Shown here: in pieces, positions 52,372-63,288 of the stretch
Layout: every line of letters starts with the position of its first letter
Position numbering within the stretch: the stretch's first letter is position 1
Assembly (NCBI GenBank): GCA_022843945.1
Contig: JALHMR010000026.1
Location: 1-64,000, forward strand
Reading direction: 5' to 3'
Length of the DNA stretch: 64,000 bases
DNA from: Rhodospirillaceae bacterium
GTDB lineage: Bacteria; Pseudomonadota; Alphaproteobacteria; CACIAM-22H2
The notes under the pieces: model-generated
What the model was told of the DNA's origin: nothing
The model's input: only the letters and a program-made list of their open reading frames with translations
The model's database searches: none
Program-made: the position numbers and the translations under genes

Positions 52372-52403
52372 AGCAACCGTCCCGGGTGCGCTCTTATTCC
52401 TTT

Positions 52404-52522
52404 GTCACCCCGGACAAGCGGCCTTCATAGGCCGCGCGATCCGGGGTCCATGGCGCCGCGTCACAATGGATGCCGGATCAATCGGCGCGGGCGGAGCCCG
52501 GCGCCTGTTCCGGCATGACGGA
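52404..52522. repeat. Dispersed intergenic repeat (GTCACCCCGGACAAGCG family), second copy
   Basis: Begins GTCACCCCGGACAAGCGGCC, has CGCGATCCGGGGTCCATGG and ATGGATGCCGGATCAATCG and ends CCGGCATGACGGAG; colinear with 45561-45739 but shorter and with a different centre. Confidence 0.75.
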
Positions 52523-52614
52523 GAAGGGCGCTAGCCGCTCCACTTTCAGCGATAGTGCACGTCCTTGGTGGGGACGGCGTCGAGTGTTCGCGCCCGCCAT
52601 GCTATGCTGCGGCC

Positions 52615-52803
52615 ATGCGCAAGGTTCTCGAAAACCTCATGGAACGCGCCGCCGGCTGGCTCGAGATCGAGGCGCGGCACAGGGGCGTCTACCGCCTGAG
52701 CGACGACGAACGGGCGGCCGTCCGGCGGGGCCTGCAGGAAGCGCGCGACGGCAAGCTGGCCAGCGATGAGGCCATCGCGGCGGTCTTTGGTAGGGCGTCA
52801 TGA
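52615..52803 (+). CDS. Antitoxin-like small protein
   Basis: 62 residues from the ATG at 52615; earlier in-frame starts at 52555 lack support. Helical throughout, with ERAAGWLEIEARHRG and DDERAAVRRGLQEARDGKLA then SDEAIAAVFGR. The last part resembles the C-terminal half of CopG/ParD-type antitoxins (acidic, AIxxGLxxARxGxxxSxExxxA). It overlaps the DUF433-like gene by four bases. I read it as part of a small antitoxin-type pair; no toxin lies next to it on this strand. Confidence 0.62.
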   Translation: MRKVLENLMERAAGWLEIEARHRGVYRLSDDERAAVRRGLQEARDGKLASDEAIAAVFGRAS

Positions 52804-52994
52804 GCGATCACCCCCGCATCACCATCGAGCCCGGCAAGCGCGGCGGTTGGCCGTGCGTCCGCGACCTGCGGATCACGGTCTATGATGTGCTCGGCTGGCT
52901 GGCCAGCGGCATGAGCGAGGCGGACATCCTGCGCGACCATCCCGACCTGGAGGCGGAGGATATCCGCGCCTGCCTGGCCGTCGCGGGGACTTAA
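52800..52994 (+). CDS. DUF433-family protein
   Basis: 64 residues: HPRITIEPGKRGGWPCVRDL, RITVYDVLGWLASGMSEADI, LRDHPDLEAEDIRACLAVA, a full DUF433 domain (helix-turn-helix type, related to VapB-like antitoxins). DUF433 proteins usually pair with a DUF5615/PIN-type toxin, which is not seen here. It ends overlapping a convergent HTH gene. Confidence 0.88.
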   Translation: MSDHPRITIEPGKRGGWPCVRDLRITVYDVLGWLASGMSEADILRDHPDLEAEDIRACLAVAGT

Positions 52995-53290
52995 GCCGCG
53001 CGCAGTGCTTTGCGCACCGCCTGCGGCGCGCGGTCGATCACCAGCAGGTAGGCGCGGGTCGGTCCCTCGGGCCGGCGCTTGCCGTGCTCCCAGTGGCGCA
53101 GGGTGTTGACGCTGAAGCCGAACTGCCCGGCGAATTCTTCCTGCGTCATGCCGAGCCTGGTGCGGATGGCGCGGACGTCGAGGCGCTGCGGGACATGGAC
53201 CCGGTAGCGACCCTTGTCCGCGTCGCCGCTTGCATAGGCTACGGCCTGCTCCAGGCCCCGGCGGATGCTTTTCGCCACTGACTTGCTCAT
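52991..53290 (-). CDS. HTH antitoxin-like protein (second paralogue)
   Basis: 99 residues. An XRE-type HTH at about 42-90: LDVRAIRTRLGMTQEEFAGQ, FGFSVNTLRHWEHGKRRPEG. N-terminal part RYRVHVPQRLDV. It is clearly a paralogue of the next gene (VHVP-x-R-x-x-V, L-G-x-T-Q-x-E-F-A, F-G-F, L-R-x-W-E). It is the third gene of a minus-strand toxin-antitoxin run, eight bases after the first antitoxin, and has no toxin of its own. Confidence 0.85.
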   Translation of the reverse strand: MSKSVAKSIRRGLEQAVAYASGDADKGRYRVHVPQRLDVRAIRTRLGMTQEEFAGQFGFSVNTLRHWEHGKRRPEGPTRAYLLVIDRAPQAVRKALRAA

Positions 53291-53298
53291 CGCTTTCC

Positions 53299-53601
53299 CT
53301 AGGCCGCCTTCGTGCGGGTCAAGGCTTTACGAACCACATCGGGGTCGTAGGCGATCACCGTGAGCAGCACGCGCGCGGCGCGCTCGGGCTGCCGGCGGCC
53401 GGATTCCCAGTCGCGCAGGGCGTCGTAGCCGAAGCCGAAGCGCGCGGCGAATTCCTGTTGCGTCAGGCCGAGCTTGCGGCGCACGGCCTTGACGTTCACG
53501 CGCGCGGGAACGTGGACGACGAACCCCTCCGAGATTTCGCCACGCGCCCACGCCCGTGCGTTCCGCGCGCTGCGCAACAGACGTTCACCGGCTTTGGTCA
53601 T
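53299..53601 (-). CDS. HigA-like HTH antitoxin
   Basis: 100 residues from the ATG at 53601, preferred over 53688, which would run into the toxin gene. XRE-type HTH at 45-92: [40 protein letters not shown], with N-terminal [13 protein letters not shown]. The domain type and position directly after a RelE-like gene mark it as antitoxin. It probably represses the operon promoter and neutralises the toxin. Confidence 0.87.
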   Translation of the reverse strand: MTKAGERLLRSARNARAWARGEISEGFVVHVPARVNVKAVRRKLGLTQQEFAARFGFGYDALRDWESGRRQPERAARVLLTVIAYDPDVVRKALTRTKAA

Positions 53602-53608
53602 GATGCCC

Positions 53609-53974
53609 TCACTTGATTCGTCGGGCGAGGCGGAGACGCCCGGCCCGATAGTCTTTTGCCAATCCCGCCAGCTCGTCGCGCAGAGCATTGCGTTCGGCCT
53701 GGTTCAGATTCACCTTGTCGCCCTTGGCGAATACCGCCAGCAGGAACACCGGGATATCGTCGCCGCCGAAATAGGCGATGACGCGATACCCGCCGCTCTT
53801 GCCTTTGCCGCGGCCCGCGAACCGGACCTTGCGTGCGCCGCCGGTACCCGGGATCAGGTCGCCGGAGGTCGGCCGCGCCGCGATGAACTCGACGATTGCC
53901 TGGCGCTCGGCGTCCACCAGACCCGCGGCACGGGCGTCGGCGAGATAATCCAGCGTTTCGACAACCGCCTGCAC
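53609..53974 (-). CDS. RelE/HigB-type toxin
   Basis: 121 residues from a GTG at 53974. HigB2/RelE fold: [60 protein letters not shown] and [20 protein letters not shown]. Toxins of this type cut mRNA at the ribosome. The GGAR and GKSGGYRV pattern is intact. Seven bases before the antitoxin; toxin-first order as in higBA. Last gene before the GC-poor stretch. Confidence 0.88.
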   Translation of the reverse strand: MQAVVETLDYLADARAAGLVDAERQAIVEFIAARPTSGDLIPGTGGARKVRFAGRGKGKSGGYRVIAYFGGDDIPVFLLAVFAKGDKVNLNQAERNALRDELAGLAKDYRAGRLRLARRIK

Positions 53975-54060
53975 GAAATCATGTTATGCGGCATTGCCGC
54001 AGTTGTCAAGATTGTGTAGGTCTTACTCCGCTGATTTCTTCCGCATCAATCTCACTCTGA

Positions 54061-54090
54061 CCCTGATTTCCCCTGATTTCCCTGATTTCC
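54061..54090. repeat. Short tandem repeat CCCTGATTTC
   Basis: Three abutting near-identical decamers (CCCTGATTTC, CCCTGATTTC, CCTGATTTCC), with a similar CTGATTTCTTCC at 54031. They lie just upstream of the toxin promoter region and at the border of the less GC-rich island. Role unknown. Confidence 0.7.
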
Positions 54091-54148
54091 TCACGCGTGA
54101 CGGGAGTTGTCGGGCAGGCGGCACCGCGACGGCTGTCGCCCGGCGCGA

Positions 54149-54658
54149 TCAGGCGGGGATTTGGCGGCGGATGCGTCGCCGCGCTACGGCCGGTAGCCGC
54201 GAGACGAGGAGCAGCAGGGCGGCTTCAACCATCGCGTCGGAATCCGGAGGTCCGGGATCGTCGTGGCTGCGGAGCAGAGCAATACGGGCGCGGCCGTTGA
54301 TGTGGCCACCGTGCCGGGCACAGAACCGGGCAAGGCCACGGTGGATCTCCTTGTAGAGCGGGTGCCCGGGGCGGATCGGTTCCGCCCATTTAGCCAGCTG
54401 ACTCTCGGTCAAACGGCCGTCTAGCGCGACGTGGTGCTCCTCATAGAGGGCGCCGGTGATGTCAGCATAGCCGATGAATTTGCTGGGTCCGTAGTGATAG
54501 CCCCCTTTACCGTCCGGGGTGGCGTACCACGCCTGGACGTAGGGGATCATCGCGGTCGGCCGGAGAGGTTTGTTCCGGGACCGGGATTCGACCAGCCGGG
54601 CATATAGCCCGATGTTTTCAATGGCTTCCTGTTCGTCGGATACAAGGGGCATAACCAT
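54149..54658 (-). CDS. Unknown protein
   Basis: 169 residues from the ATG at 54658 (GGAG 9 bases upstream); an ATG two codons later and an upstream in-frame ATG at 54775 are alternatives. Sequence MVMPLVSDEQEAIENIGLYA, then YVQAWYATPDGKGGYHYGPS and KFIGYADITGALYEEHHVAL, ending in a basic tail (AVARRRIRRQI). No family recognised. Possible role in the accessory region; it lies between the toxin-antitoxin run and the AT-richer island. Confidence 0.55.
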   Translation of the reverse strand: MVMPLVSDEQEAIENIGLYARLVESRSRNKPLRPTAMIPYVQAWYATPDGKGGYHYGPSKFIGYADITGALYEEHHVALDGRLTESQLAKWAEPIRPGHPLYKEIHRGLARFCARHGGHINGRARIALLRSHDDPGPPDSDAMVEAALLLLVSRLPAVARRRIRRQIPA

Positions 54659-54883
54659 TACTATGACTCCATGAAATGAACGAATTGGATGTAATGCTAG
54701 AGATGAACTTGCGCAAGAGGCGCCTAGGACAAATCTTCTCGGCGGAAGGAGCTCCTGCTGAGCGATGCTGCTCAACAGGACTAGCGGCAGCGCGCCGCGT
54801 CATCACAGCATGCCCTTAATACTGATTAACGAGCATTTCCTAAAACACAATGCTACTTATGCGAGTATTATCTGGGGAGCTTC

Positions 54884-55786
54884 ATGAACGCTGTGCAAAA
54901 TCTGTTCGATCCGGCCCGCTGGGACTGGCTGTCCAAAGTGTTTGATGGATATCCGGGATACGCCGTTCTTGCGGTAACCGTAATCTTTGCGGCGTTTCTG
55001 GCTAAGCGCATAATTAAGGGTCGTCTGCGCTTGGCGCGTCGCCGTCTGGAGCTCTTGGCGCTGAGGACGCTGAAGAGGATCTATACGGACCGGGTGAAGA
55101 TCTTGGGGCTTAAGCTCTACGAGCGCATGAAAATCCTAGAGGTAAGCGACATTGGTCATAAGGAGAGTAGGGGTTTCATGCAGCCGTATTTTGAGGGTGG
55201 CACCCGACGGCCGACCAGGCGCCAAGTTGAGGTGAACCTGAACATCCCGCCACTCACGGAGGCAGCGAGCAGGTTCATCTCCCTAGTTATGGCCAGCCTG
55301 GATCAGGAGCAGGAGACCGAGCTAGTGATCTTCGGTGGATCTATGCTGGCCTACTGGTCGCGGCTCGAGGTTCCCATCCTGGAGAAATGGAAGAAGAAGC
55401 ATCCTCTGCGGCTGAAGATTGCAATGGCCGATGTGACATCGGAAGCCATCCAGCGCCACTCGAAAGAATGGTCCTACCGAGCGAAGCAATTCGAAGAGGA
55501 CCTGCAGTGGTTCATGGACAACCACCGTGGATGGGACCTTAAGGTCAAGAGGCGGTTCTACAACATGGTGCCAACTGAGTTCGGCCTCCTGGTAAACCGG
55601 CAAACTCTGTTCGGTGAGACTGATCTGCACTGGGTGCAATACGAGAACCAGGCGCGCCCGGTATACCAGGGAACCTACCGGAGACATGATACGGACACGT
55701 CCGAGGGCCGAAAGGAGATCGACCGTTTTCTTCAACTTTATCGTTCAGCCAAGCCGGTCGATGGCATCGGCTCTTGCGCAGCATAG
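54884..55786 (+). CDS. Unknown protein with N-terminal membrane anchor
   Basis: 300 residues. One membrane segment at about 27-45 (YAVLAVTVIFAAFLAKRIIK), then a basic helix and a soluble domain with ELVIFGGSMLAYWSRLEVPI, RLKIAMADVTSEAIQRHSKE and FGLLVNRQTLFGETDLHWVQ. The alternation of strands and helices vaguely recalls phospholipase D-like folds but no HKD motif is seen, so I leave the function open. Base composition is AT-richer than the main genome. It converges on the ATPase/Toprim pair, which suggests one horizontally acquired island. Confidence 0.65.
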   Translation: MNAVQNLFDPARWDWLSKVFDGYPGYAVLAVTVIFAAFLAKRIIKGRLRLARRRLELLALRTLKRIYTDRVKILGLKLYERMKILEVSDIGHKESRGFMQPYFEGGTRRPTRRQVEVNLNIPPLTEAASRFISLVMASLDQEQETELVIFGGSMLAYWSRLEVPILEKWKKKHPLRLKIAMADVTSEAIQRHSKEWSYRAKQFEEDLQWFMDNHRGWDLKVKRRFYNMVPTEFGLLVNRQTLFGETDLHWVQYENQARPVYQGTYRRHDTDTSEGRKEIDRFLQLYRSAKPVDGIGSCAA

Positions 55787-55808
55787 CTGCGTCAAAGGCG
55801 CTGGCTCG

Positions 55809-56453
55809 TTAGAGTGCAATCAGAGGGTAGGTCGCTCGCTCAGTTTGTTCTGCGGCTCGAAGCCAAAGCAAAGTAGATTCAAAGTGACGGAATGATCGAG
55901 AATGCGTGCGGAGTCGTTCAAAATCTAGAGCAGACGTAAAGCGAGCTTGGTCACGGACTTCTTTATAAGCTCGGCCACTTTTCATGTGCCGCGACAAATA
56001 TTGCTTGGCTCCCCTGATTGCTTCGTGATCCTGCCGTAGTGTCCAGCCATCAAGATTCCAGCCGAAGTCCGGATAACGTTCTGCAATGATGTCTAGACAG
56101 CAGATGAAAAGCGACTCGTACTCACTGCGAAAGAATGCAAAACCTACGTTCTTCCCTCGATACATTTTTTGAACACGAGGGATATAGGTTTCGACAACTT
56201 CCTTTGGGCAGTCATCATCACAATCCAATAGGACCAATACCGAATCGCCGTCCCGATCGACGCTGTACGTCAAGAATCTTTCCAGCTGCCCTGGCGCCCG
56301 GAGTCCTGAAATAGTTTGTCGGATTATTGGATTGGGTTGGACGTGAAAATCAGCAATCTCGTGCTCCACCAATAATCGCCTGATTAAAAGCGGGACAGCC
56401 TCCTTGTCACCTTCGCCCTCTAGAATTAGGGCTGGTGCTCGACAAGGGGGCAT
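55809..56453 (-). CDS. Toprim-like nuclease subunit (DUF4276-type)
   Basis: 214 residues. The N terminus has the Toprim glutamate motif LILEGEGDKEAVPLLIRRLL, and VLVLLDCDDDCPKEVVETY carries the D-x-D acidic cluster; FAFFRSEYESLFICCLDIIA follows as in DUF4276. This is the arrangement of a Toprim nuclease. It overlaps the AAA ATPase gene by one base, so the two are translated together. Pairs of this kind resemble a split OLD-type system (as in AbiL or PARIS-like defence), in which the ATPase senses infection and the Toprim subunit acts. Active-site acidic residues are intact. Confidence 0.78.
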   Translation of the reverse strand: MPPCRAPALILEGEGDKEAVPLLIRRLLVEHEIADFHVQPNPIIRQTISGLRAPGQLERFLTYSVDRDGDSVLVLLDCDDDCPKEVVETYIPRVQKMYRGKNVGFAFFRSEYESLFICCLDIIAERYPDFGWNLDGWTLRQDHEAIRGAKQYLSRHMKSGRAYKEVRDQARFTSALDFERLRTHSRSFRHFESTLLWLRAAEQTERATYPLIAL

Positions 56454-57628
56454 TAGCCATGCAGTCCTTCAACGGACATCAATTCGCCCAAACTGAAAAG
56501 CCCTTCTTGCACAGCTTTGATTTGTGACTTGTGAAGATTTTTTACTTGCGTCATGCCGTCAGCTAGTTCAACCGAAAATACTTTTGATGGATTAAAGTGG
56601 TCGAGCAGATACGGGCTGTGAGTGGTGACCAAAATTTGGCATCGCTGACTTACTTCGGTGATTGAATCTGAGATGATTTTCAGTATCCCTGGATGAACCG
56701 TCAGCTCCGGCTCCTCGAGAGCAATTGTAGGTGGCCGCGGATCTTGGTAGAGCGCGACCAAAATTCCAAGCAGCCGGAGTGTTCCATCCGACATCTGGTT
56801 AACATTGAAGACGTGAGTGGGCTGATCGTCGCTTGAGCCGATTCTAAATTGGGGGGTAAGAAAGCCCGCGATACTTTGAACGGTGATGTTTTCTAAGTCT
56901 GGAACCACTTGCTGCATAGAGGAGATGATCTCTGTGATGTTTTCTGACCGCTTCTCTTTTCGCATCTGTTTGAGAATGGAAGCCAGATTCGATCCGTGCT
57001 TCTCTAGGTGAATCTCCTTCGATTGCTTTTGTGGTTCCCGCAACGTATTTGGAAAGATTGAATAACTTTCAAAGCCCGACGCTGCGGCTAGGAGTGGACC
57101 AAAGCCGAATGAGTATCGGGAGCTTAGAAACAGATCGTCGGCATCCGGCACGCGCGTCTGTTTGTCATCGTCATCTCTATCTTTGATGATGACGATGCCC
57201 TTTTCATCGCGAGTGAAGGATCGGTCTATATAGACTGTGTGGACTTCGGGCTCACGGTCTCGCCGCTGCCGGACGCGCTCACGCATATCCGTCCAGTTGC
57301 CTTCTTCTCGGCGGATGACATAACTGTCACCTAGAGGTGCAAGAGTGAAAGCGTAATATCCCACACCATTTGGCGGGACGCGCACGCTAAGCGTAATCGT
57401 TACGTTGAATGGCCGTGTTGGAGACCACTGCCGTAAACTTTGAATTCCATGTCGATCACTAACGGCCTTATCAAGGCCATCTGTTAGCGCGTCGCGTACA
57501 AAAGTAATGGCGTCGATTATGTTGCTTTTGCCAGCACCATTTCTGCCGACAAATATACTTACGTCGCTAAGCTCTAGATTGAGATATTCAATGCTCCGAA
57601 AATGCTGAATGCTTATTCTGGTGATCAT
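56453..57628 (-). CDS. AAA-family (OLD-type) ATPase
   Basis: 391 residues, ABC/OLD-like ATPase: Walker A SIFVGRNGAGKSNIIDAITF, a coiled-coil insertion between about 60 and 290, the ABC-signature region VNQMSDGTLRLLGILVALYQ, Walker B PTIALEEPELTVHPGIL and the switch His in ILVTTHSPYLLDHFNPSKV. First gene of the two-gene unit with the Toprim partner. The gene is visibly AT-richer than its neighbours. OLD-type ATPases of this class act in anti-phage defence or DNA repair; defence is favoured by the pairing. Confidence 0.85.
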   Translation of the reverse strand: MITRISIQHFRSIEYLNLELSDVSIFVGRNGAGKSNIIDAITFVRDALTDGLDKAVSDRHGIQSLRQWSPTRPFNVTITLSVRVPPNGVGYYAFTLAPLGDSYVIRREEGNWTDMRERVRQRRDREPEVHTVYIDRSFTRDEKGIVIIKDRDDDDKQTRVPDADDLFLSSRYSFGFGPLLAAASGFESYSIFPNTLREPQKQSKEIHLEKHGSNLASILKQMRKEKRSENITEIISSMQQVVPDLENITVQSIAGFLTPQFRIGSSDDQPTHVFNVNQMSDGTLRLLGILVALYQDPRPPTIALEEPELTVHPGILKIISDSITEVSQRCQILVTTHSPYLLDHFNPSKVFSVELADGMTQVKNLHKSQIKAVQEGLFSLGELMSVEGLHG

Positions 57629-57709
57629 TGTTCAGCAACGGTCTGGTCGGCGCGACTCATAGGTCATTTTAGCCATTTCACACACCGATGCCAAACCTGA
57701 CGCTTACTA

Positions 57710-58504
57710 TTACCCCGCCGCTTGCACCGCTCTCTTCGCCATCACGCCCACGAGATGCGCCCGGTATTCGGCCGAGGCGTGGATGTCGCTGTTGAGCCCG
57801 TCCTGCTTCTGCTTGATGCCCTCGATCGCGTCGGGCGCCCACTTCTTGGTCAGCGCGGCTTCCATGTCCTTCTGGCGGAACACGCTGGGCGCGGCGCCGG
57901 TCACCGCCACACGCACGCCGCCGGCGGTCTTGGCGACGAACACGCCGACCATGGCGTAGCGGCTCGCCGGGTTGGGGAACTTCATGTAGGCGGCCTTCTC
58001 AGGGACGGGGAAGCTGATCGCGGTGATCAGCTCGCCGGGCTTGAGCGCCGTCTCGAACATGCCTTTGAAGAAATCATCGGCGGCGATCTGGCGCTCGTTG
58101 GTGACGATGGTGGCGCCCAGGGCCAGCACGCCGGCCGGGTAGTCGGCCGCCGGGTCGTTGTTGGCCACCGAGCCGCCGATCGTGCCGCGGTTGCGCACCG
58201 CCGGGTCGCCGATATGCGCGGCGAGGTGCGCCAGCGCCGGGATCGCCTTCTTGACCTCGGCCGAGGCGGCGACCGCGCCGTGCGTGGTCATGGCGCCGAT
58301 GGTCACCGTCTTGCCGTCGACCTTGATGCCGGCCAGGTCCTTGACCCCGCCGAGATCGACCAGCGCCGAGGGCTTGGCCAGGCGCAGCTTCAGGGTCGGG
58401 ATCAGGGTCATGCCGCCGGCCACGGCCTTGGCGTCGTCGTCGCCCTTGAGCTGCTTGGCCGCATCGGCCACCGACGAGACACGGGCGTAGGTGAAATCGT
58501 ACAT
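57710..58504 (-). CDS. coxM: FAD subunit of CO dehydrogenase/xanthine oxidase family
   Basis: 264 residues, medium subunit: FAD-binding AVAGGMTLIPTLKLRLAKPS and RNRGTIGGSVANNDPAADYP, with ITAISFPVPEKAAYMKFPNP. It passes electrons from the iron-sulfur subunit to its acceptor. Slightly short of the usual ~285 residues. Last gene of the S-L-M order, the layout of form II enzymes. 150 bases, holding a dispersed repeat, separate it from coxL, so a separate promoter is possible. Confidence 0.92.
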   Translation of the reverse strand: MYDFTYARVSSVADAAKQLKGDDDAKAVAGGMTLIPTLKLRLAKPSALVDLGGVKDLAGIKVDGKTVTIGAMTTHGAVAASAEVKKAIPALAHLAAHIGDPAVRNRGTIGGSVANNDPAADYPAGVLALGATIVTNERQIAADDFFKGMFETALKPGELITAISFPVPEKAAYMKFPNPASRYAMVGVFVAKTAGGVRVAVTGAAPSVFRQKDMEAALTKKWAPDAIEGIKQKQDGLNSDIHASAEYRAHLVGVMAKRAVQAAG

Positions 58505-58532
58505 TGGTCTTGCTCCCTGACTAAACTGTCGA

Positions 58533-58644
58533 CCTCACCCTTCGAGGCTCGCTGCGCTCGCACCTCAGGGTGAGGACATATTCAAAAAAAGGGGCCTCAT
58601 ACTGAGGAGCGACCGTCCACGGTCGCGTCTCGAAGTATGAGGCA
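58533..58644. repeat. Dispersed palindromic repeat (CCTCACCCTGAGG family), second copy
   Basis: Starts CCTCACCCTTCGAGGCTCGC, has CACCTCAGGGTGAGG and CCTCATACTGAGGAGCGACC, and ends TCTCGAAGTATGAGGCACGA. Arms pair with each other, giving two nested hairpins. It lies between coxL and coxM and shares blocks with 48370-48484. Confidence 0.65.
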
Positions 58645-58654
58645 CGATAGTTCA

Positions 58655-61036
<2,382 letters not shown>

Positions 61037-61072
61037 GACCCACCTCCCTGTGATTCCGGCCCGCGTTACTTT

Positions 61073-61561
<489 letters not shown>

Positions 61562-61599
61562 ACGTCCTTAACCAAGTCTCTGTCCGCGCTCCGCCAAGG

Positions 61600-61701
61600 T
61601 CAAGAGCGGGACGCGAACCACAGGATCACCGCCACCGCCGCCACCAGGAGTGGGATCCAGACCGCCGGTGGCCAGCGCCGATCAACCGGCAGGTTTCCCA
61701 T
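61600..61701 (-). CDS. 33-residue membrane peptide or out-of-frame tail of CoxG
   Basis: An ATG at 61701, inside the last codons of coxG but in another frame, opens a 33-residue reading frame: MGNLPVDRRWPPAVWIPLLV then AAVAVILWFASRS. It is a single membrane helix with a basic start. Many CoxG proteins end in exactly such a C-terminal membrane helix, so this may be that tail put out of frame by a one-base change near 61690, or a separate translationally coupled peptide. The ATG overlaps the coxG stop by 20 bases. Confidence 0.5.
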   Translation of the reverse strand: MGNLPVDRRWPPAVWIPLLVAAVAVILWFASRS

Positions 61702-62134
61702 TCACCACCTCGGCGAACTTGACGAAGAACTGGTCGGCCAGTTTCTTGGCGGTGGCGTCGATCAGCCGCGCGCCGAGTTGGGCGATCTTGCCGCCGACCT
61801 GGGCGGCGGCGGTGTAGCGCAGCACGGTCTGGCCGGCGTCGTCCGACAGTTCGACCTTGGCGGAGCCTTTGCCGAAGCCGGCCACGCCGCCCTGGCCCTC
61901 GCCGGAAATCGTATAGCCGTTAGGCGGGTTTAGGTCGCCGAGCGTGCCTTTGCCGGAGAACGTCGCCTTCATCGGGCCGATTTTCAGCACGACCTTGGCG
62001 GTGAACTCGGTGTCGGAGAGCTTTTCCACGCTCTCGCAGCCGGGGATGGCCTGCTTGAGGATCTCGGGATCGTTGAGGGCGCGCCACACCGTCTCGCGGT
62101 CGGCGGCGAGCCGTACTTCGCCGGTCAAATCCAT
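61682..62134 (-). CDS. coxG: CoxG-type SRPBCC protein
   Basis: 150 residues, polyketide cyclase/SRPBCC fold: MDLTGEVRLAADRETVWRAL, NDPEILKQAIPGCESVEKLS, TFSGKGTLGDLNPPNGYTIS and GGKIAQLGARLIDATAKKLA. CoxG recruits CO dehydrogenase to the membrane in Oligotropha. This version stops without a membrane helix; an out-of-frame helix follows directly (61600-61701). First gene of the coxG-S-L-M run. The start ATG matches the family start. Confidence 0.9.
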   Translation of the reverse strand: MDLTGEVRLAADRETVWRALNDPEILKQAIPGCESVEKLSDTEFTAKVVLKIGPMKATFSGKGTLGDLNPPNGYTISGEGQGGVAGFGKGSAKVELSDDAGQTVLRYTAAAQVGGKIAQLGARLIDATAKKLADQFFVKFAEVVNGKPAG

Positions 62135-62287
62135 GGGTCTGTTCCGCTGTTAGAGCGGGCCGACCCTAATCCATCTTCGTGGCCGGTCAAGCCCTTAGCA
62201 GCCCGTCTGTCCCAACTTTCTCACCGTTTGGGCGGGTTGACCTTGGCCGTCCGCACCCAATCTTCCCCCTTAGGCTGTCGGCATTCG

Positions 62288-63271
62288 ATGAGGCGCAAAC
62301 GCGTGACATCGATAACGACATATCGCGTCCGATTTCTGACACGGGGCTTGCTGCTGGGCCTCCTGACGGCGGCTCTGCTCGCCGGCTGCGAGGCCGTGCC
62401 CTATCAGGTCGCCCCGCAGGAGGCCGCCCTGCTACCACCCGAAGTGGCGGTCGACTACCTGCGCACGCTGCCGGCGGAGGCCAGCGTCGTGGCCCGGCCG
62501 CCCGAGGCCGGGCATTGCGAGTTCACCCGCCAGGGTGTGCGTGTCGCCGCCGCCAATCCCGGCTATGCCACGCGCACGGTCGGCGAACTGCGCGGCGAGC
62601 TCCAGCGCCTGGCCCGCGACCGCGAGGCGATCGAGCGCGAGCAGCGCCGTGTCGAGGCGGCGCAAGCGGACCGCCCACGCTGGATGCGCAACCACGGCTT
62701 CGCCGAGCTGGCCGACGAGCAGCGCCGGCTCGACCAGGATCACGCCAGCCCCGAGCGCTGGCTGCAGGCCCGCGGCCTGCCGGCGACCGACGCGCCGCGC
62801 GCCGCCGCCGCCATGGAGCGCGAGCGCCGCAGCTTCCAGACACGTCTCGCCCCGGTCGAGGCGGCGATGATCAAGGAGCGCCAGGCACTGACCGACCGGC
62901 TGCGCGAGAACACGGCGCGCGACAAGGAGATCAACGAGCGCATCGGGCGGACCGAGGCGCGCGTCCACGACCCGGCCCGCTACGAGCGCGCCGCCTTCGT
63001 CGTCTTCCGCCGCCTGCGCGGCACCACGCACTTTGATGTTGAGTATGAAGTTCCGGGCACGGACCGCACCGATGGCTGCGGCTTCATCCTCGAAGGCAAT
63101 GACCCGGAGATGCGGGCCGTGGTCCAGCGCATAGCCACGGCGCTCGTGGCGCTGGGCGCCGAGGGTCAGCCGGGCGTCAAGGCGGAACCGCCGGTCGGCG
63201 ATGGCCGTCGTTACACGGCGCAGCCCGTGCTGCAGCAGGGCGCGACCTTCGCGCCCCCGAAAGAGGATTAG
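62288..63271 (+). CDS. Lipoprotein with long coiled coil
   Basis: 327 residues from the ATG at 62288 (a start at 62228 would put an untypical segment before the signal). Lipoprotein signal GLLLGLLTAALLAGC with lipobox LAGC. Then residues ~95-245 are strongly charged helices (RGELQRLARDREAIEREQRR, MIKERQALTDRLRENTARDK), followed by a small beta domain (DGCGFILEGNDPEMRAVVQR). Family unrecognised. 17 bases before the kinase-like gene, so likely co-transcribed; it may be a partner in surface or envelope signalling. Confidence 0.72.
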   Translation: MRRKRVTSITTYRVRFLTRGLLLGLLTAALLAGCEAVPYQVAPQEAALLPPEVAVDYLRTLPAEASVVARPPEAGHCEFTRQGVRVAAANPGYATRTVGELRGELQRLARDREAIEREQRRVEAAQADRPRWMRNHGFAELADEQRRLDQDHASPERWLQARGLPATDAPRAAAAMERERRSFQTRLAPVEAAMIKERQALTDRLRENTARDKEINERIGRTEARVHDPARYERAAFVVFRRLRGTTHFDVEYEVPGTDRTDGCGFILEGNDPEMRAVVQRIATALVALGAEGQPGVKAEPPVGDGRRYTAQPVLQQGATFAPPKED

Positions 63272-63288
63272 CGCAAACGGAGGTTGGC

